This document shows positions 34,803 through 49,600 of a stretch of DNA of 64,000 nucleotides, in pieces. The stretch comes from Cardiocondyla obscurior (Eukaryota; Arthropoda; Insecta; Hymenoptera; Formicidae): the NCBI RefSeq assembly GCF_019399895.1, contig NC_091864.1, positions 8,534,001 through 8,598,000 of the forward strand, in the 5' to 3' direction. The position numbers and the translations under genes are program-made. Under the pieces are notes generated by a model. The model made no database searches, had not been told where the DNA came from, and worked only from the letters and a program-made list of their open reading frames with translations. Position 1 is the stretch's first letter; every line of letters starts with the position of its first letter.

Positions 34803-37800
34803 TGTAGATATGACGATTTGATGCAGACGAGTGCGATGCAAATTAAGCCGCTTTTCGAGGAAGAGTCAACGATACTGCAGTTTTTTTTCCAGAAGCATCG
34901 CTTCCGCCGTCATCAAGGGACTCGTGCGGTGGCAGGTTGACGTGTTGGGTTCGATGGAAAATGCACGTCGCGCGCGAATGGATTAAAAATTTTTTAACGA
35001 AATACCGCTCTATAAAACTGATATTGTAACGCACAAAAGAAATAGGAGTTATCGAAAGGGGAGAAGTCGAGTGTCGCTTTATTTTTTTGTACCTCTCTTC
35101 GCGTTCGCGACGGACTGACGCTTGTTCGTATTTTTTTACAAACGATCAGAGGTAAATACGCGATCCTATTTCCACGAAATTGCGAGGTACAGGCGACGAT
35201 TAAACGCCCACCGCGAAACTTTCGCGGAATAAATTTAGCCACAACGTATTTTTAATCCCAGCGAAAATTAGACTATATAATCTCTGAGAAGTTGAGAGAT
35301 TAATCGAAAAATAAAAAGAGAAAAAAAAAAAAGAAAAAAAGAAAGGAAAACTGCATCGACGAATTCAATGTTCCTGTTAGCTTTTTCTAAAACGTTAATT
35401 TATTTTCGCAGATATCTCGCGTTTAAAACGCAGTCGGTTTGAAATTCGGTACCACATCGCTATAATATCATGGACTTCGGTGGGTCTTTTCGAACGATAC
35501 TTATCGCTCGCGGAGCGTCAGCGTTCTCTCGGTAATCCGTTTGCGCCCGTCGGGCCAACAGACGTCGCTTTTGTTTCCGGAGAGACGTTTTAGAGATTAT
35601 TTCATCTCACGCGGCGCAAAATAGCACTCGGGAACTAAAGAACATTTTTCGAATTATTATATTATTCCGCATTACATTGGCGTCCGCTCGGGCGGAGATT
35701 CCGCCGGCGCGGAAACTCGATTCTTGTGATTAAACCGAGTTTTAGATTAACGACGGATACACGACACTCTCAATCTCGTTAATGTTTGATGCGGAAGTGG
35801 TGAGAACGCGGGAGAGAACGAAAGAGAAAACATGAGAGAACGAGAGAATACGATGAGAAAGCTGCGCGCGATGATAGATGGAATGCGACGTAAATCTTAT
35901 TTGCCTCTATCTACGTCCATACCGTAGCGCTTCCCTGCCAATATTGTCCGTTTTCGTATGCAACTTTTAACAGCCGAGATGTGTCGCTGTCATGCAGGCT
36001 TTCGTTCCCTCGGTATGCGCCCTCACGTATACGCCGCGCAAATCCGCGAGGAGGACGACGCGCCCGGACTTATAAGTGATAAGCGCGGCTCCTCGGAGTG
36101 CCTGAAAAATATCGAAATAGTCGAATGCCGCGCGCGTTTCGCTCTGGTCTACCGTTTCCGGGGCGGATATCTCGCCGAGGGGAGAAGCTGTCAGGCGTCG
36201 TCGTCGCTCCTTGCGAAACTCAATGCGATGCGGGGAAACACGTCAAGATCTTTGACGTTAATGCCGGATAATAAAGTTTCCTCCCTTTCTTTTATTTTTT
36301 ATTATTTCCCCTCTTTTCTCTCTCTTTCTTTATCTCTCTTTTAGTTATACTCTTCGTTAGAGACTTCGCGGGAAATCTTCCGTTTTTAATTCCCGGCAAC
36401 TTTGGGCCGCGCGGCCGCCGCCACGTTTTAGTTAATGAAAAATCGACCGCAACTTGATTAAAGACTCCGCTATTAAAATTAAGGTCAGCGCGGATCTAGG
36501 ACTCTCCATGCGGAATATTGATGGGACGGGATTTGATGGATAACCGGTAAGGAATATCGATAGACGCCGTGACTTCCTTCGCGAAGCTGAAATATTATTG
36601 TTGTCGCGGGCGTTTGCCGATAAACCGCGCAAATGCATTACCAACATATTTCTATATGAAAAACCGACGGGAAGACAAAAGCGTATTTAATATATTTTCC
36701 GTCGATCGTGAACGGAAGATGTGCTCGCTCATACTTGACGTTATTAACAATCTCCAAGAGCTGATTCAATTGTAATAACAATTTCGTTGTTTAACTGTAA
36801 CTCCCCGGGTGAATTAAAAACACGTTAAATATTAATCGCGCTTAGATTCGATCGGGTAAACGGAAAAGTGCCGTCCGCCGAGCCCTTCCGCGATACATTT
36901 TCCAGCGGCGATATCGATCTGCTTTATTAAAAAGGTTTGTTTCCTCTTGTAACTTCGGCAGTTAATCCGCCCATCGGTAAGGACGTAGCAGTCGAGTTAT
37001 TATTTATTGCAGAGCGAGATTGCACTCCCGGTATCGAAAGAAATCGAGGTAGGAAGGAACGGACCTCGCTTTTTCTTCCTCAACTCCGAACTGTTTTTCG
37101 CGGCAGACTCGGGGAGTTGGCGAGGGATAACGTCGCCCGGTCACACGGAAAAGCGTTAAGAGCTATCATCTCGGGAGACTCGTTTCGCGCGTCGTAAATC
37201 ACGGCGGGAAGTCCAGCCGACTCTTTGACGCGTTTTATAACGCCTTAAAAATGACCATTAATTATCGCCCGGCCGCCGCGCACGGTCAAACGCGCGGTCT
37301 GAAAGCACACATCCCACCGGCAGCGCACATCCGTGTCGGATTCGCATAAATTCCGAGCATACAGCTGTCGCGACACCGACCACGGAATAAATTCACCAGG
37401 GCAAAGAACCCGGGGACTCCGATTCGTGGCAGCGCAATATCGTTGCTCGCAGTAACAATCGATCTTTAATTGCATCCTTAAGCTCGTCTCCGCTGACCTT
37501 TCGCGGCCTCCGGCGCTTTCGTGAGCTTCGTACACCCGTAAATAATTCAACGCGGATTCACCCCCGGCTAAGCCGATTACTGCTATAATAACGACCGATG
37601 TATAAAATAAGGACAAAAAAAGAAGAAAAAAAAATAGAGAAAAAAAGAATATTGCCACGTCGTGTAATAACGATCGCCAAATGGAACGCGTCAAAGGGAA
37701 ATTCGCCCAGCGGATCGCGGAACAAATGCGCGATTCGTTCCGAAGTGCCGCGTCGACCGCAAAAGTGTTAATGGCACGCGGGGCCGCGGCATTTCTGCGT

Positions 37801-38163
37801 CATGAATATGCATCGTGGGATTATACATCGAACAATAGTGCATTACGACCGGGAAGGCACTGGCGAAGTGAGTCGCGGTCGGCTCTCCACCGCGGGAGAG
37901 AAAAGAGGGGGCATCAGAGGGACGAAAAGAAAGAAGGTGAGTCAGGCCGGGAAATAAATCTTCCGCGGTCCTCAAATTAAGACGACCGACGGTGCGCGAG
38001 AGGACATTTACTTCCCTAATGCATCGACATGATTCCGCGAATGCTAATGCGCCCCCCGTGCCCCCTTTTTCTTCCTTTACGGGCTGACGTGTGATAACGA
38101 TCCGCGATAACGATCGCCCCGGCAGTGCACGCGCCTTCTTCCGCGCCGACTTCTTTTTTTTTC

Positions 38164-38182
38164 CTCTCTCTCTCTCTCTCTC
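38164..38182. repeat. TC microsatellite
   Basis: A short TC run directly after an 11-nt T tract. Confidence 0.85.
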
Positions 38183-38904
38183 CTTTTCTTTTCCCCGCCG
38201 GTTGGGAGCTTATTGCGCCGTCACTAATCGATTCATATCAACATTCCGTGGATTTTACGCACCATTTTCCACACGACCGCGCAATTTCCTACGAGGCCAT
38301 AAGAAGCGACCCCGAAAGCGCGGGGGAGCTTACGGCCGTTTATTATATTTAAACAGCCGTTTCCCTGCCCCCGCGCCCCTCGGGTAACGATTACTGCCGG
38401 CAATGAATGCGGTAACGAAGCGTGTCGCGCTTCAAAATCTCTTTCGCAAATTGCGGCTCGATATTTCCCGCGCGTTTCGGAAGCTTCTCTCAATCTCGGG
38501 GCAGTATGCGCGACTTTCGCATAACGGTGAGCGCGGAAAAATGTGCTCGCGACACGTATAAATTATTGGTATACACTAAATTGCGAAGGTGGTGTGTGTC
38601 CATAAGCGAAGAAGGATCTGCTTTACAGCCGTCAAAAAATTCATGCGCCCGGTGACATTTGTCATCCGCGTGCGCGATAACGGGCATAACGAGATTCCGG
38701 TGCCAGTCGGCAAAGCTGGCGTTGATCAAATTATTTCCCATTATCCGTGCCGCGCGCTAGTTACCGTAATATCTAAAACAGCCCGTAACGCCCGGTGGCG
38801 ACCGCTAAACAGCACGATCAGCAAGAGGCGACGGCCGTTGCCGTCGAAATTTTCGGGCGAACGATGACGTTCGCGCGCGTGGCAACAATTACATTCCAGC
38901 AAGT

Positions 38905-39020
38905 ACAAAAATTAATATAATAAAATATAATAATGTAATGTATAATAATAAAAAATAAAATAAAATAATATAATAATAAAAAAATATTATATTGTAATAA
39001 AATAAAATGAAATAAATTTT
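38905..39020. repeat. AT-rich low-complexity block (TAATA/AATAAA units)
   Basis: Irregular AATAAAATATAATAAT-type repeats almost free of G and C, embedded in CpG-rich DNA on both sides. Confidence 0.75.
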
Positions 39021-40476
39021 AATTGCGACACCTAAAATTTTATTTTATTTATTTTTCTTCTTTTTTTTTCCTTTTTTTTATACGAGTACTTTTATTCGCC
39101 ACACCTCTAGCTCTTCATGCACCTGGCTTAACGAAACGCAACACGCTTTTTTTTCCACGGGTGACTGCGATGTTTGACACGAGCTCGCGTCGCGGCCTTA
39201 ATATGCATCGGCCGTTTCGGTGCTCGCGAACTTCGCACAGTATCAATCACGTTTTATTGGCGTGCTGTCCGTACATTTTTTTACGACGCGCCGACACCAG
39301 GTATCCGCGATATAAATACGCTCTCCGTCTCTCTTTTTCTCGGCGCAATGCCCCCGTCGGTCTCCCGATTCATCAGCGGTAACAATGGACGTAAAATCCG
39401 CTCGAATGAGTCTCCTTTATTCCATCGAGATATCGCGGTATCAGTGCGCCGTGGTACACGTCGCAGCTCCTTAATTCGATCGCGGATACTTCCGCGGCCG
39501 GTAAAAAAAAAAAAAATATTAGAGGCACTCGTTGCGTGCTTTCGCACGAGCAATCAGACTCAATAACGTGGAAGTTCGTATAACATTAAAAAAAAAGAAA
39601 AAAAAAAGACGAAAAAAAAATCACATGAGAAATCGTTGGCACGTAACTCCGGAGTTTTCGTTTCCCAAACTAAAAGGAGCAAATTTTAATTAATGTGCAA
39701 AACGCAACTTTCCCTATTCTCTTCTTTGCGTCAATTAAAACTCGCTTTTGAAACGTTCCTCTTCCAAAAAAATCCCATACATGCAAAAGGTCCGGTGTGT
39801 GCGAAAGTTGTCGACCTGGAAGGGGCGGTGTTTTCACGGAGCACGGAACGTTGAGGGATGAAAAGGGTTAACGCGGGTAACGAACGAGTGCGTCGCGATT
39901 CCGCCAGCACTCTTTGTCTCGGCGCCATTCATTCAGCTTCTTCGACACCACCGCTGTGGAACGACCGGAGCACGAAACGCTCTAATCACGACGATTGTTT
40001 CATGGCGTGTACGCCGGCCGACTTCCTTCGACCGGCCGCTGTCGCGGATTTATTGCGCGTTCGCTAACCCGCTGTTATCGATACCGTAGATTATCCGCAC
40101 GCACCCGACACCTCACCCCTTTCCTTGCACCTCATGATTTTAAAGATTTTGCCACTCGTGTCCTCGTTTCGCGAAGTTCTCTTTCTTTCCGACAGTTTTC
40201 GGCATTTCTACTTTTCAAGACGTACGCGGACGAATCGGGAACACATACGAGTTTAAATAATGTTTGTGCTAAATGCGGAGTGACTATAATTACAAATCGG
40301 ACCCGCAGACTAAAAGGATCGGCAAGCAGAGCGAAAGAGAATATGTTACAAGACACTCACGATTGATTCCTAATTTTCGAGATTAATCCAATTTCGCCGG
40401 ACGAATTTTCCCATTCAGCTCGACTTCAATTCGTCTATTTTTTCCCCCGTCTGTCGTACATTATTCATGTACTCCG

Positions 40477-40502
40477 TTTTTTTTTTTTTTTTTTTTTTTT
40501 TT
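40477..40502. repeat. Poly(T) tract, 26 nt
   Basis: A homopolymer of 26 T. No flanking retroposon body or target-site duplication is visible. Confidence 0.9.
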
Positions 40503-41728
40503 ACGTCACTTGAAATGAATGCAATTATTACGCGCGATACGCGTTATTCGATTTCCAATTCATCGGATTGCTCGCCTTTTATGATTCGCCGATTGTTATA
40601 TGTATTTTGTAAACGTTTGATGAAAGTAGGAAAATAAAAAAGCGCTTGGTTATTATTTTCCGACGCTAATTATTCGTGCCGCGACCGGCTGAAATATCTC
40701 TATCGTCTTTTATCTTCTACTCACCAAGACAACTGCGATCGCATCGTGTACAATAATAATTAATTATTCACTCTACACTTTTGCGCGCGGCTCTACGACA
40801 TTCCCGTTTGGTAAAATCGTATGTAAAAAAAAAATCTTTCCCGATTACTTTACAGCACTCTTGAAACGGCCGACGAACTGGCTGCAGTTCGTATTCATTA
40901 TAATTACGGCATGCGGCGCTTTAATTTCTCCTTGAGATTTTTATCTAAGCAAAACTCTCGTTTCATTTAAATAAAGATCCAGAGAAGAATAGAGCTGTAT
41001 AAATAAATTTATATATTACATATAAATTAAATTAAGATTTCTAAATAAACATTTTAAATGTTTTCAAATAATATTCTTTTAATTTTATATTTTATTTCTT
41101 TTTGCGCGCGTATAATAGCTGAGATTGTGTTATTTTATTGTATTAAATTAATTTTTCTAAAATTATTAATTTTTTTTTTTATGTATATAATTCCCACCCG
41201 AATTGCTTACTTACTAAAAAAAAGAACCATGCAACTAACCTTGAAAGACGCGCAGCAGCGGAGTTTTGATGTATCTGCAATAAAAAAATAAAAAAATTAA
41301 ATTGTAGACATATACATAAACAGCGCGGATGGTTTCTTCTAGTATTTAATAAATAATGATAATAATTTTACTTTTAATAAAGTGTTCAAGTACAGAATAA
41401 CCCTTCGACTCGAAAGCTCCGTTAAGATTTTGCCCTCTTGTACGCGCACCTTTCTCAAAACTGTTTGGGGGTCGGAAATATCTCCCGCTCGTCTTTAGGA
41501 CTGTGAAATTTAGTAATTTCCCCGGGGAGACCCTCGCGTGTCGCGACTTTTCACACGGCCGCCTAAAGACGCGCGAAGTCCCTTGCGAAAGAAATGACGC
41601 GTAAATCGACGGAATCTTGATCCGAGATCGCAAGGACGGCCGCTTCTCAGGAATGCGGCGCAATTTAACTTAATTAAAGCTGCGCCGAGTGGATCCGGAG
41701 GGCGAACACGCGTACATTCGTTCGTCCG

Positions 41729-41799
41729 CTCTCTCTTTCTCTCTCTCTCTCTCTCTTCTTCTCTATCTTTCTATCTCTCTCTTACTCTCTCGTTCTCTC
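41729..41799. repeat. Imperfect TC microsatellite
   Basis: About 70 nt of TC/CT units with TTCTT, TATCTT and ACTCTC interruptions. Confidence 0.85.
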
Positions 41800-43565
41800 G
41801 CAACCCGATCGATATCGAGGAATTTTCTGCGGTACTGCTACTCGGTTTCGCCGCGCGGCGAGGATGCACGACATGCAGCGAGAGTGGCGCAGTTTCTTGT
41901 CACGCGCGCGTTTCGTGCTTTCGCGTACCACATTTCCGGTCGTCTCACCCTCGCACGCCCCGCCCGCCGTCGAACGTATTTCCCGACACGGCCGCTTAGA
42001 GACCGCATTTACCTGCAAAACGTTTCAGGAGCGCATCTCGGCGCTGCCGCCGCCGCAGCGGACCTATATACGCGCCGAAGGTAATTGCGCCCGAGATATT
42101 TCGTCGCTCAGGGCCAACTAAAACTTCCCGACGACTTTTGCGTTCACCGCGGCGCGCCAGCGGCGTGGTTTTTTTTTCCCGGGGATTTTATTCAAAAAGA
42201 AACCCCGCGCGCGTTTGCTTATTTTCAAGAGGATATAATTGCATTTAATTCAGCGGAAGGCTTCACGAAGATGGCCGGCATATCGTTTCTCCCGCGCGTC
42301 CCTCGCGGACGTGTAAAAACATTCGATTTTTTACGAGACTTTTTCTTGCTCATCGAGTGTAAAAAATGTGTTTTAATTGATCGTTTCGAGGAGCGACGGC
42401 GGCGCACGATGGGAATCGACTTCTTATAAATCGCCCGACTCTATGGAGGTTTTTGCATAAACTCGTTTGAACCATGCGCCCATTAAAAACTTAACAAGAT
42501 TTATGGATCCGAGAAAGGTTAATGATTCGTGAACTAGACATGACGCCGCCGTGCGGTACAAGTTATTGTAGTTTTTAATCGCGATCGAAGGGGAAAGATA
42601 AGAGCGGTTCTCGCGGAAGGCGACAAAAGCGCGCTACCTGCACACGTTGAAAAAAAAAACAAAAAAATCCTAAGAATCGTAGAAGAATGATTTATCCGCG
42701 CGCATTTTTCCTTGTATATAATACCTTATATTTATTTCTTTGTCTAGTTTACGAACGCATTCTCTTGTTAATATTAGATTTTCATGAGCATCTTTGGCAG
42801 TATTTTCGTTGCATCTGCGCACCGATGTGCGTCAATATTGGATTGTCCCGTAGTATTTCCTCTTAAAGTCCCGCCAGCACCTCATCGGAAAATTCAAAAG
42901 AAGCCTGCCTCGCATCCGCGGTCACGGATCCGTTAACGCTAGGAGCGTTATGTACATACGTGATTGGCGACACGCCAGCATAACGAGCACGTATCCCCGT
43001 AAAAAGACGGGGAAAAAGCTCTCCAGGAATTCGGCGGAGGAATGTATAAACAGCGAGGGGGCGGGTCGACAAGATTGCTGATTAAAAGGGCTTGCCAGCG
43101 CAAAGCGGCACGGTGGGAAGGGAGGGGGCCGATTGTGCCCAAGATAGATAGTGGCCCGGGCGTTATTACGACTCTGCGCGATTTCTTGCAAGGGCGGAAA
43201 ATGAGCCAGAACTTTAGCCTATTAAGCGCGAAGCACAAACCCGCCCGTCGGCGAGGACTGTACACACGCGATCGCCCGTTTGCGTTTTCTTTCCCGCCGT
43301 CAAGCGGCATCAATTTATTCCGCTCATCGTTACCACCAAGCGCGCTTCAGTGGCATGGTGAATGCAACCAATTTGAATCCCAGCGACAGATCCGTATCGA
43401 TTAATTCGGTATCTCGAATCTTTAATGAAGATTGAGATAAGACAGCGTTTTTTCGTTGCAGCTCTGCCATAATAAATTCTCTTGACGAATCTTGCATAAA
43501 TTATTCGGAAATAAAATTTTATTCCACTTATCGAGTTTTTTATTTATTAAGGTTTATAATATAAT

Positions 43566-43569
<4 letters not shown>

Positions 43570-43622
<53 letters not shown>
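43570..43622. repeat. AT dinucleotide microsatellite
   Basis: About 26 perfect AT units, the purest long repeat in the window, within a 500-nt AT-rich block. Confidence 0.95.
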
Positions 43623-43623
<1 letters not shown>

Positions 43624-46600
43624 CTCTAATAATAAGAAAAACCCTAAAATTTTTATTTGCCATTTTATATAAAATGTACATATGTATTGATATTGAAATA
43701 TAATTTTATATAATTAAAAATATAGTTTAAACAATTAAATAATCTATTTCCGCGTCACTTATTTAAATTCATACTTATATTTAATCGGTTGACACGTCAA
43801 ATCGTTCGACGTTTCAAAACTGAAACCAGGGAATTTATTTTTAAAGCTGAGCATAAATTTTTAATGAGATTTTAATTATTCCAAAATTAAAACCTTACTT
43901 TTAAAACCTATCAATTTGACATTGTTAATATTGAATTATCCTCAATTATTAAACACTACAATCTTTCGCGTTCTCTATTATTCAAGAAAATTTGTTTAAA
44001 CTTTTACCGTTCGATCGTTTCGAAAGCATCTCGTAAGAATGGCGGAGGAGAGACGTAAGTGCACGGAGAAAAAAATGATTTTATTGCACTCCCGTGGGTC
44101 GAATAATGAACACGGCGCGAGTGAGCGATCAAAGAAAAACGCGGGCGAGAATCGGGCAGAGCCCTGCACAAAAGAATGTAGCGAGTCAGGTGAGAAATAC
44201 GGGGACGGCGTCCCGGTGCTCGCGAGGTATCCATTACGAGTCGGGAAGCACCCCCTCGCCGGGAGCGAGAAAATAAACGAGAGTTCCAGCTCGTTAGCCG
44301 TCGAACAGCCTCGCGCTAATAAATGCAACACGCGATGTTCCATTTGCATCCGCGTTCGCAGCGACGACTGCGAGTCGGACCTTCGAGTTCTCAACCGGCT
44401 GCTTGAGGCTGCAAATCATCCCCGCCGCGACCGGATCGTATCAATAAAACGAATTTTCGAGCAATTTAATTTTAATCGTAAGCAGGTAGACAGTGTGGAA
44501 TTTATACGTCAAGTTCGGCGCTTGTTAGGCTCGTTCTAATACATTAATCGCAAGCAACCAGCCACGACTCGCGACTGATGTAGAACTAGCCTCAGCTGCT
44601 TGTGATTACCGCAGAAACAGCGTTAAACAGCCCCGTACTACCCGCGCTTAATGAACGACGTTTCCTCGGAGCTCTTCCGACGAATTAAAGAATTCAAAGC
44701 CGTATTAAGTGGGATGGAGCATTTTCAAAGGGCCGCCGCGGCGGCGTCGGCGGCGCACGCGAATTAAATATGCGGGCAAATATTTTGCAAAAATTGCGGA
44801 ATAAAGGACAGTCGTCCGTCTCCCTCCCTCCCACCCTTTTTCTCTGCAATTGAAAAAGATATATGAATATGTATGCGTTGAAAAGAGGCACCGCCCGCGT
44901 GCGCACTCTCAAACGGCAGCGTATTACGTATCTGAAAAATGCAGCCCGAAGGGCTAGTTAAACTAAAAACTCGCGTTAAAGCCCGCACGAAGTACCGGAG
45001 ATAGGAGAGGATACGAGGTCTTTCGTGAGGGAGAAACGGAGAGAAAACGATACACCGCTCGCGAGTATATGCAACGTTCGCTGATTTAATTTCGGCGCAT
45101 CACGTACGAGTGGCAGCTGACGTTCGCTGTCACTTGGTTGGGAACCGCTATCGTATTCAAGCTTATCGAGCAGTATGCTCGTACTACAAATAAGGCTATT
45201 CGTTTCTTCTTGCTCCCTCTTATGACCTCTCTTTCATTGTCGCTACTAATTTATTGCAATAATAAGTAATACAATTGTGAAAATTCAATTAAAGAAACGA
45301 GATTAACGTCTTTCTAAAATAGAAAGTAGTCTAGACCGCTTTATTTGAATGCTAACATTTTTATTTTTGATTCTCCTTTATATCGCTCTTTTTAAACTTT
45401 CATGTATGTTTGATCCTTTTCACATTCGAGAAGGAAAATTATTTCGACTGCCTCCGTAATGCATATTTGTCCGATCACCGTCGCGTTTGTTAGAGGATGA
45501 GTTATGGAAGCAATTTGCGCATGACAACTACAATCAGTGTTAAATAACAACGTGTTTTTCATCAGCGAATAACTTGAATAAATTTGCAAGAATTCTCCCC
45601 GTCGCGCAACATATCGTGAATGTTTGTTTATTAGAGTCTAAATTCTGCCTGTACGTTTTTTTTCTTTTTTAAATTTGTGCCAAACAAAATAAAAAGTTTT
45701 AGAACTAAAATAGCTGTAAAACACTTATCAGAAAATGAGAAAATATTTTAATATAAAAAATTAATTAACCTGGGAGATTTTGAATAATTCATAAAATAAA
45801 TTTTAGCTGATAAAAGTAAATTTAGATTTAAATAAAAATTTAATTTGCTTTGACAAGACAATGTACAAATAATTTCGCGTTGGTTCGACGACAAAAGATG
45901 TGCCACGCGTAAAACGTACTACGAGCCCTGCGACTTTGCAGCCGGCCTTCGCGTCCTCGAGCACGTACGGACGTTCTTCAGGGCACTATCCAATTTCGCG
46001 GGGAAAGAGGAGGCGAGGGCAAATTTACGCACGATCCTCCACGGTCTCTTTTTCCCGCGGCGAATCTTTCTTCAAGAGGTCCAGCCCGCCTTTAAACCCT
46101 ATCCCCAAAGGTCAATTACCGATAAACTAGCAGCGGGTAACGCGCGAGCTCGCGGTGGAAGAGGAGACGACGTGGCCTCGGAAAAGGGAGATGAGGATCG
46201 AAGCGACGCTCGTAAACGCGCGATGGCGAAGATACGGCGTTCGACGTAAAGCCGTAGACATGGGTTGGGAAGTTGTCACGTGAGTACCTCGGACAGGGAG
46301 CCCCGGGGTGCACCGTAATGCCCGGCAACCGCCGAGAGGAGTCGATTTACCTGAGATTTATAGCGTCACGATGAGTTCCCGCGTCGCCTCCCCCGTGACG
46401 TCGCGCTCGAGAACCTCCCGGAAGCAGCACGCAAGCTCGTCGTAAAGCGTCGCGTGGAAAAAATTTTCGACACGCCACGGTCGCGCGTAACGGCACGCAG
46501 CTCACACGTCCAGCCGAATGTGAACGGGCAAAATGCAACATCGCACGTGACAACATCAGCGAAGGGCTATTTATTTAAGATCAGTCACCGATAAGAGACT

Positions 46601-49600
46601 CGCGATAAGACGCGGCGAACAGTCAATTTTCCGATTATCGCAATCGCGATAGCTCCGTCCGACTTCCGGCGGAATAAAGGCTTCCCCGTTGATCGCTTCA
46701 CATTTTCGAAACCTTCGCGCTCTATTTCGGTAAGGCTTTTTTTTTTCGACGGTGAAATTTTTTTTTTTTTGCATCCCTGGTGCCGCCGAAAATAGAGCAC
46801 CGAGAGCTTGGGAGAAGAGGGATGATACCTCCTGTCGTCGCGAAAACGGACGCGGCGCGATAAGCGTAATTTACAACCTGTCGCGGATATTTCCGCGGCT
46901 TCTAAACGCGGCGCAATCTGCGCGCGTTTGAAGCGACGAAAAACGCGTTACGCTGCGTGATAACGCTCTCGCGTAATGACGTTTCCGGGACAATTTTGAT
47001 TTGCATTAACGAGGCGGACAAGCGCGAGCGATCGGTGTGCCGGCACGATTAACGCATCGCCCCTACCCCCCCCTCTCCCCGTGGCGCGATAGGGGGTGGA
47101 AAAAGGGCGTCGGTTTAACGCACGAATTTATCAGCGCGAGAGCAAGATCGCAGAAGGGCAATTTTCCCCCTATTGAAACAATGCGCAGAAACACGCGCAC
47201 CGCGGATAAACAATAATTACATATTAACAACGAATTAATATCCGATTTAAAAGTAATTCCGTCGTGATGTTGCACGAACGCGCGTTGTTTCATCCCGCGT
47301 TTGACGGGGCGTTGCGTCGCGTCGGTGTAAATCGGCGTAATTTAGCCTCTTTCAATTTGCCAACAATGCCGCGGCTCCGGACTGCGCACCGATTTAAGCA
47401 AAAAAGCCCTTTCGGAATCGGTAAATATTGAAACGCCACCCCGCACGCGACGCGCTCCGATAAGACGACAAATATTGAGATATGCCATTTCGCATGCAAC
47501 ACAATGACGCAATGTGGCGCTCTGATTGCAAGTTCGTTTGTCGCTGCAAGTTGGATTCTCGTTATTCGGCGAATATTTATCAACGTAGTTCGAGAAAAGT
47601 TCGCCGCGGGTAAAGACTGTTGGCTTTGAGAGTCGACACGAAACGCGAACTGGGAACGTGCCTCCTTCTCCTTACGTTCGCCGTATTTATTTGGCGCAAT
47701 GATCACGTAGGGAGTGCGCTAAAAGCAAACAATTGCGGCGATGGGCCGGGAGAAACAAAAGTAATGCGAGCAGTAAAACGAAATCTAAAAGCGGCGGTGC
47801 GCGATTTATTTTCAAGCGCGATGAAATTGGGTCTTGAATTCCGCGAAAGGGTTGGCCAATCGAAAGCTCGGCTTCTTTCCGCGAGAATATAATCCGATCG
47901 ACTCCGCGCGGCTCTGAAAAACCAATCAATGCACTTATTGTATTCGCGTGTATCTCCTTTCGAGCAGACGCCTCGTCCTAATATTTCTCCGTGCGCCGAT
48001 AATGGGTAACGCTAGCGCGAATCTCGCGTCGGCTTCACGTTTCTACCGTGATAAATGCCTCCCGTAAATTAACAGAGCATCGGTCGATAATTTGTTGAAA
48101 GTTTCATCTGTTTTCGCCGCAAACGCCTCTCCCAATTTCTTGACGAAAGTATAACGCGATCAGTATTTATGTCGCGTTTGGGAAATACAAAAAAAAAAAA
48201 AAAAAAAAGAACTGCGACTCTGACGAAATTTCGAAAAAGAATTGTCCCTTTGTTCTTTCACACATCGTCGTTTCTAGATACAATTCCGGGAGGGTTTTAA
48301 TCGGGAATGCTCCACCGGCCTCGAAGAATATCACCAAGAAATGACGACTACGTGCCTCCACTTTATCGCGATTCTCCTGATTGCCGGCGGCCGCGGCAGG
48401 AAAGATTGCGGGCGGGAGGAGCGGAATGCCCGGCAAAGGGCTATCGGATTTTCCGTGACACCCGCGCGATAGGCAGTTTGTTAGTTACTGACCTAAGAGC
48501 CGCCGATAATTACTCCGCCATCCGTGCACCACGAGGTCACTCGGATGACGCGGTATCGGGGTCAACCCGAGCGCTTTCCCATGCACGGAGGACCCGAAGG
48601 ACGCGTGTCGCTCTAATATAGACGGGACACGAGCGCGACGGGGGGGTCTGATGGTCAGACAACATCCTCGATGGCCCTGTTCGACGACGTTATCCGCCTG
48701 GCAACGCGCCGGTCAAATGTAATCTGAGTTTATCGGGGCGCTTGGCGGCACGCAGCCCCCGCGATTTAATGTGCCGACACCGGCGGAATAAGAAAGCGCG
48801 GCTTTCAGCAAACAGTGGCCCTTCGGGAAAGTATACGCCATGCATTACCCCATTTCGAGGTTTCGCTGGAAACGCGGGAATTTACGCGTCCCTCCCCGCG
48901 AAACTTTGAGATTTATCACCGTAACTTTTCGTTTATGTACATATGTGGAGACGTAAGATTGCCTGACGCTTTCAAGGGCGGCTCTCTCCGCGCTGATCTT
49001 AAGTAATAAATAATATTATTGAATCCCCGGGGAAATTCTTTGTAATAAATTAAATTATGTATAACGCGTTGGCGGGTGCGTTGACGCAATAGAGTTTCGA
49101 AAATAATTTAAAGCGACACTGAAGGAAAACTTTTTTTAAATTAATATATTTACTCAAAGTTTTAGTTTTCGATGAGAATTATTTATTTTATTTAAGCGAA
49201 ATTATTTAAGCAATATCAATACTTCATTAAAAGTTCTTTTAAAATATTAAATATATTTATTAAGTACGTAAAATTAATTAAATAAAGTATTTTTGTCGTA
49301 ACATAATTTTTTTCCCCTCGGTGAGCACAAGGGATATTAATCGCGTAGCGACATATTAAAATTGGGACGAATTTTATTTTAAGATCTAGCGTAGATTATA
49401 GATTGTCGAAAGTTCAACGTTCGCAATCAGATTGAATTACATATGAAAGTGCGCTCTCGCTTCGTGAATTAAAATTTTATTCTCCGAGGAGAGAATCTTG
49501 AAATCATCTAGCTTAATGCTCTCGTGATAATAATAATTAAGATTTCAGCCGTATTTATAGACAAATTATTTATCCAAAATGCGTTCGCGCATTCGCGCTC

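Noticed and set aside
40477..40502. Poly(T) tract as the tail of an inverted retroposon
   Set aside because: There is no recognisable retroposon body, target-site duplication or processed coding sequence next to it.
44039..44539. 166-codon open frame starting ATG GCG GAG in the gene-free region
   Set aside because: It has a plausible start but no domain, signal peptide or splice context, and long antisense frames cover the same bases. It would need transcript or conservation evidence.
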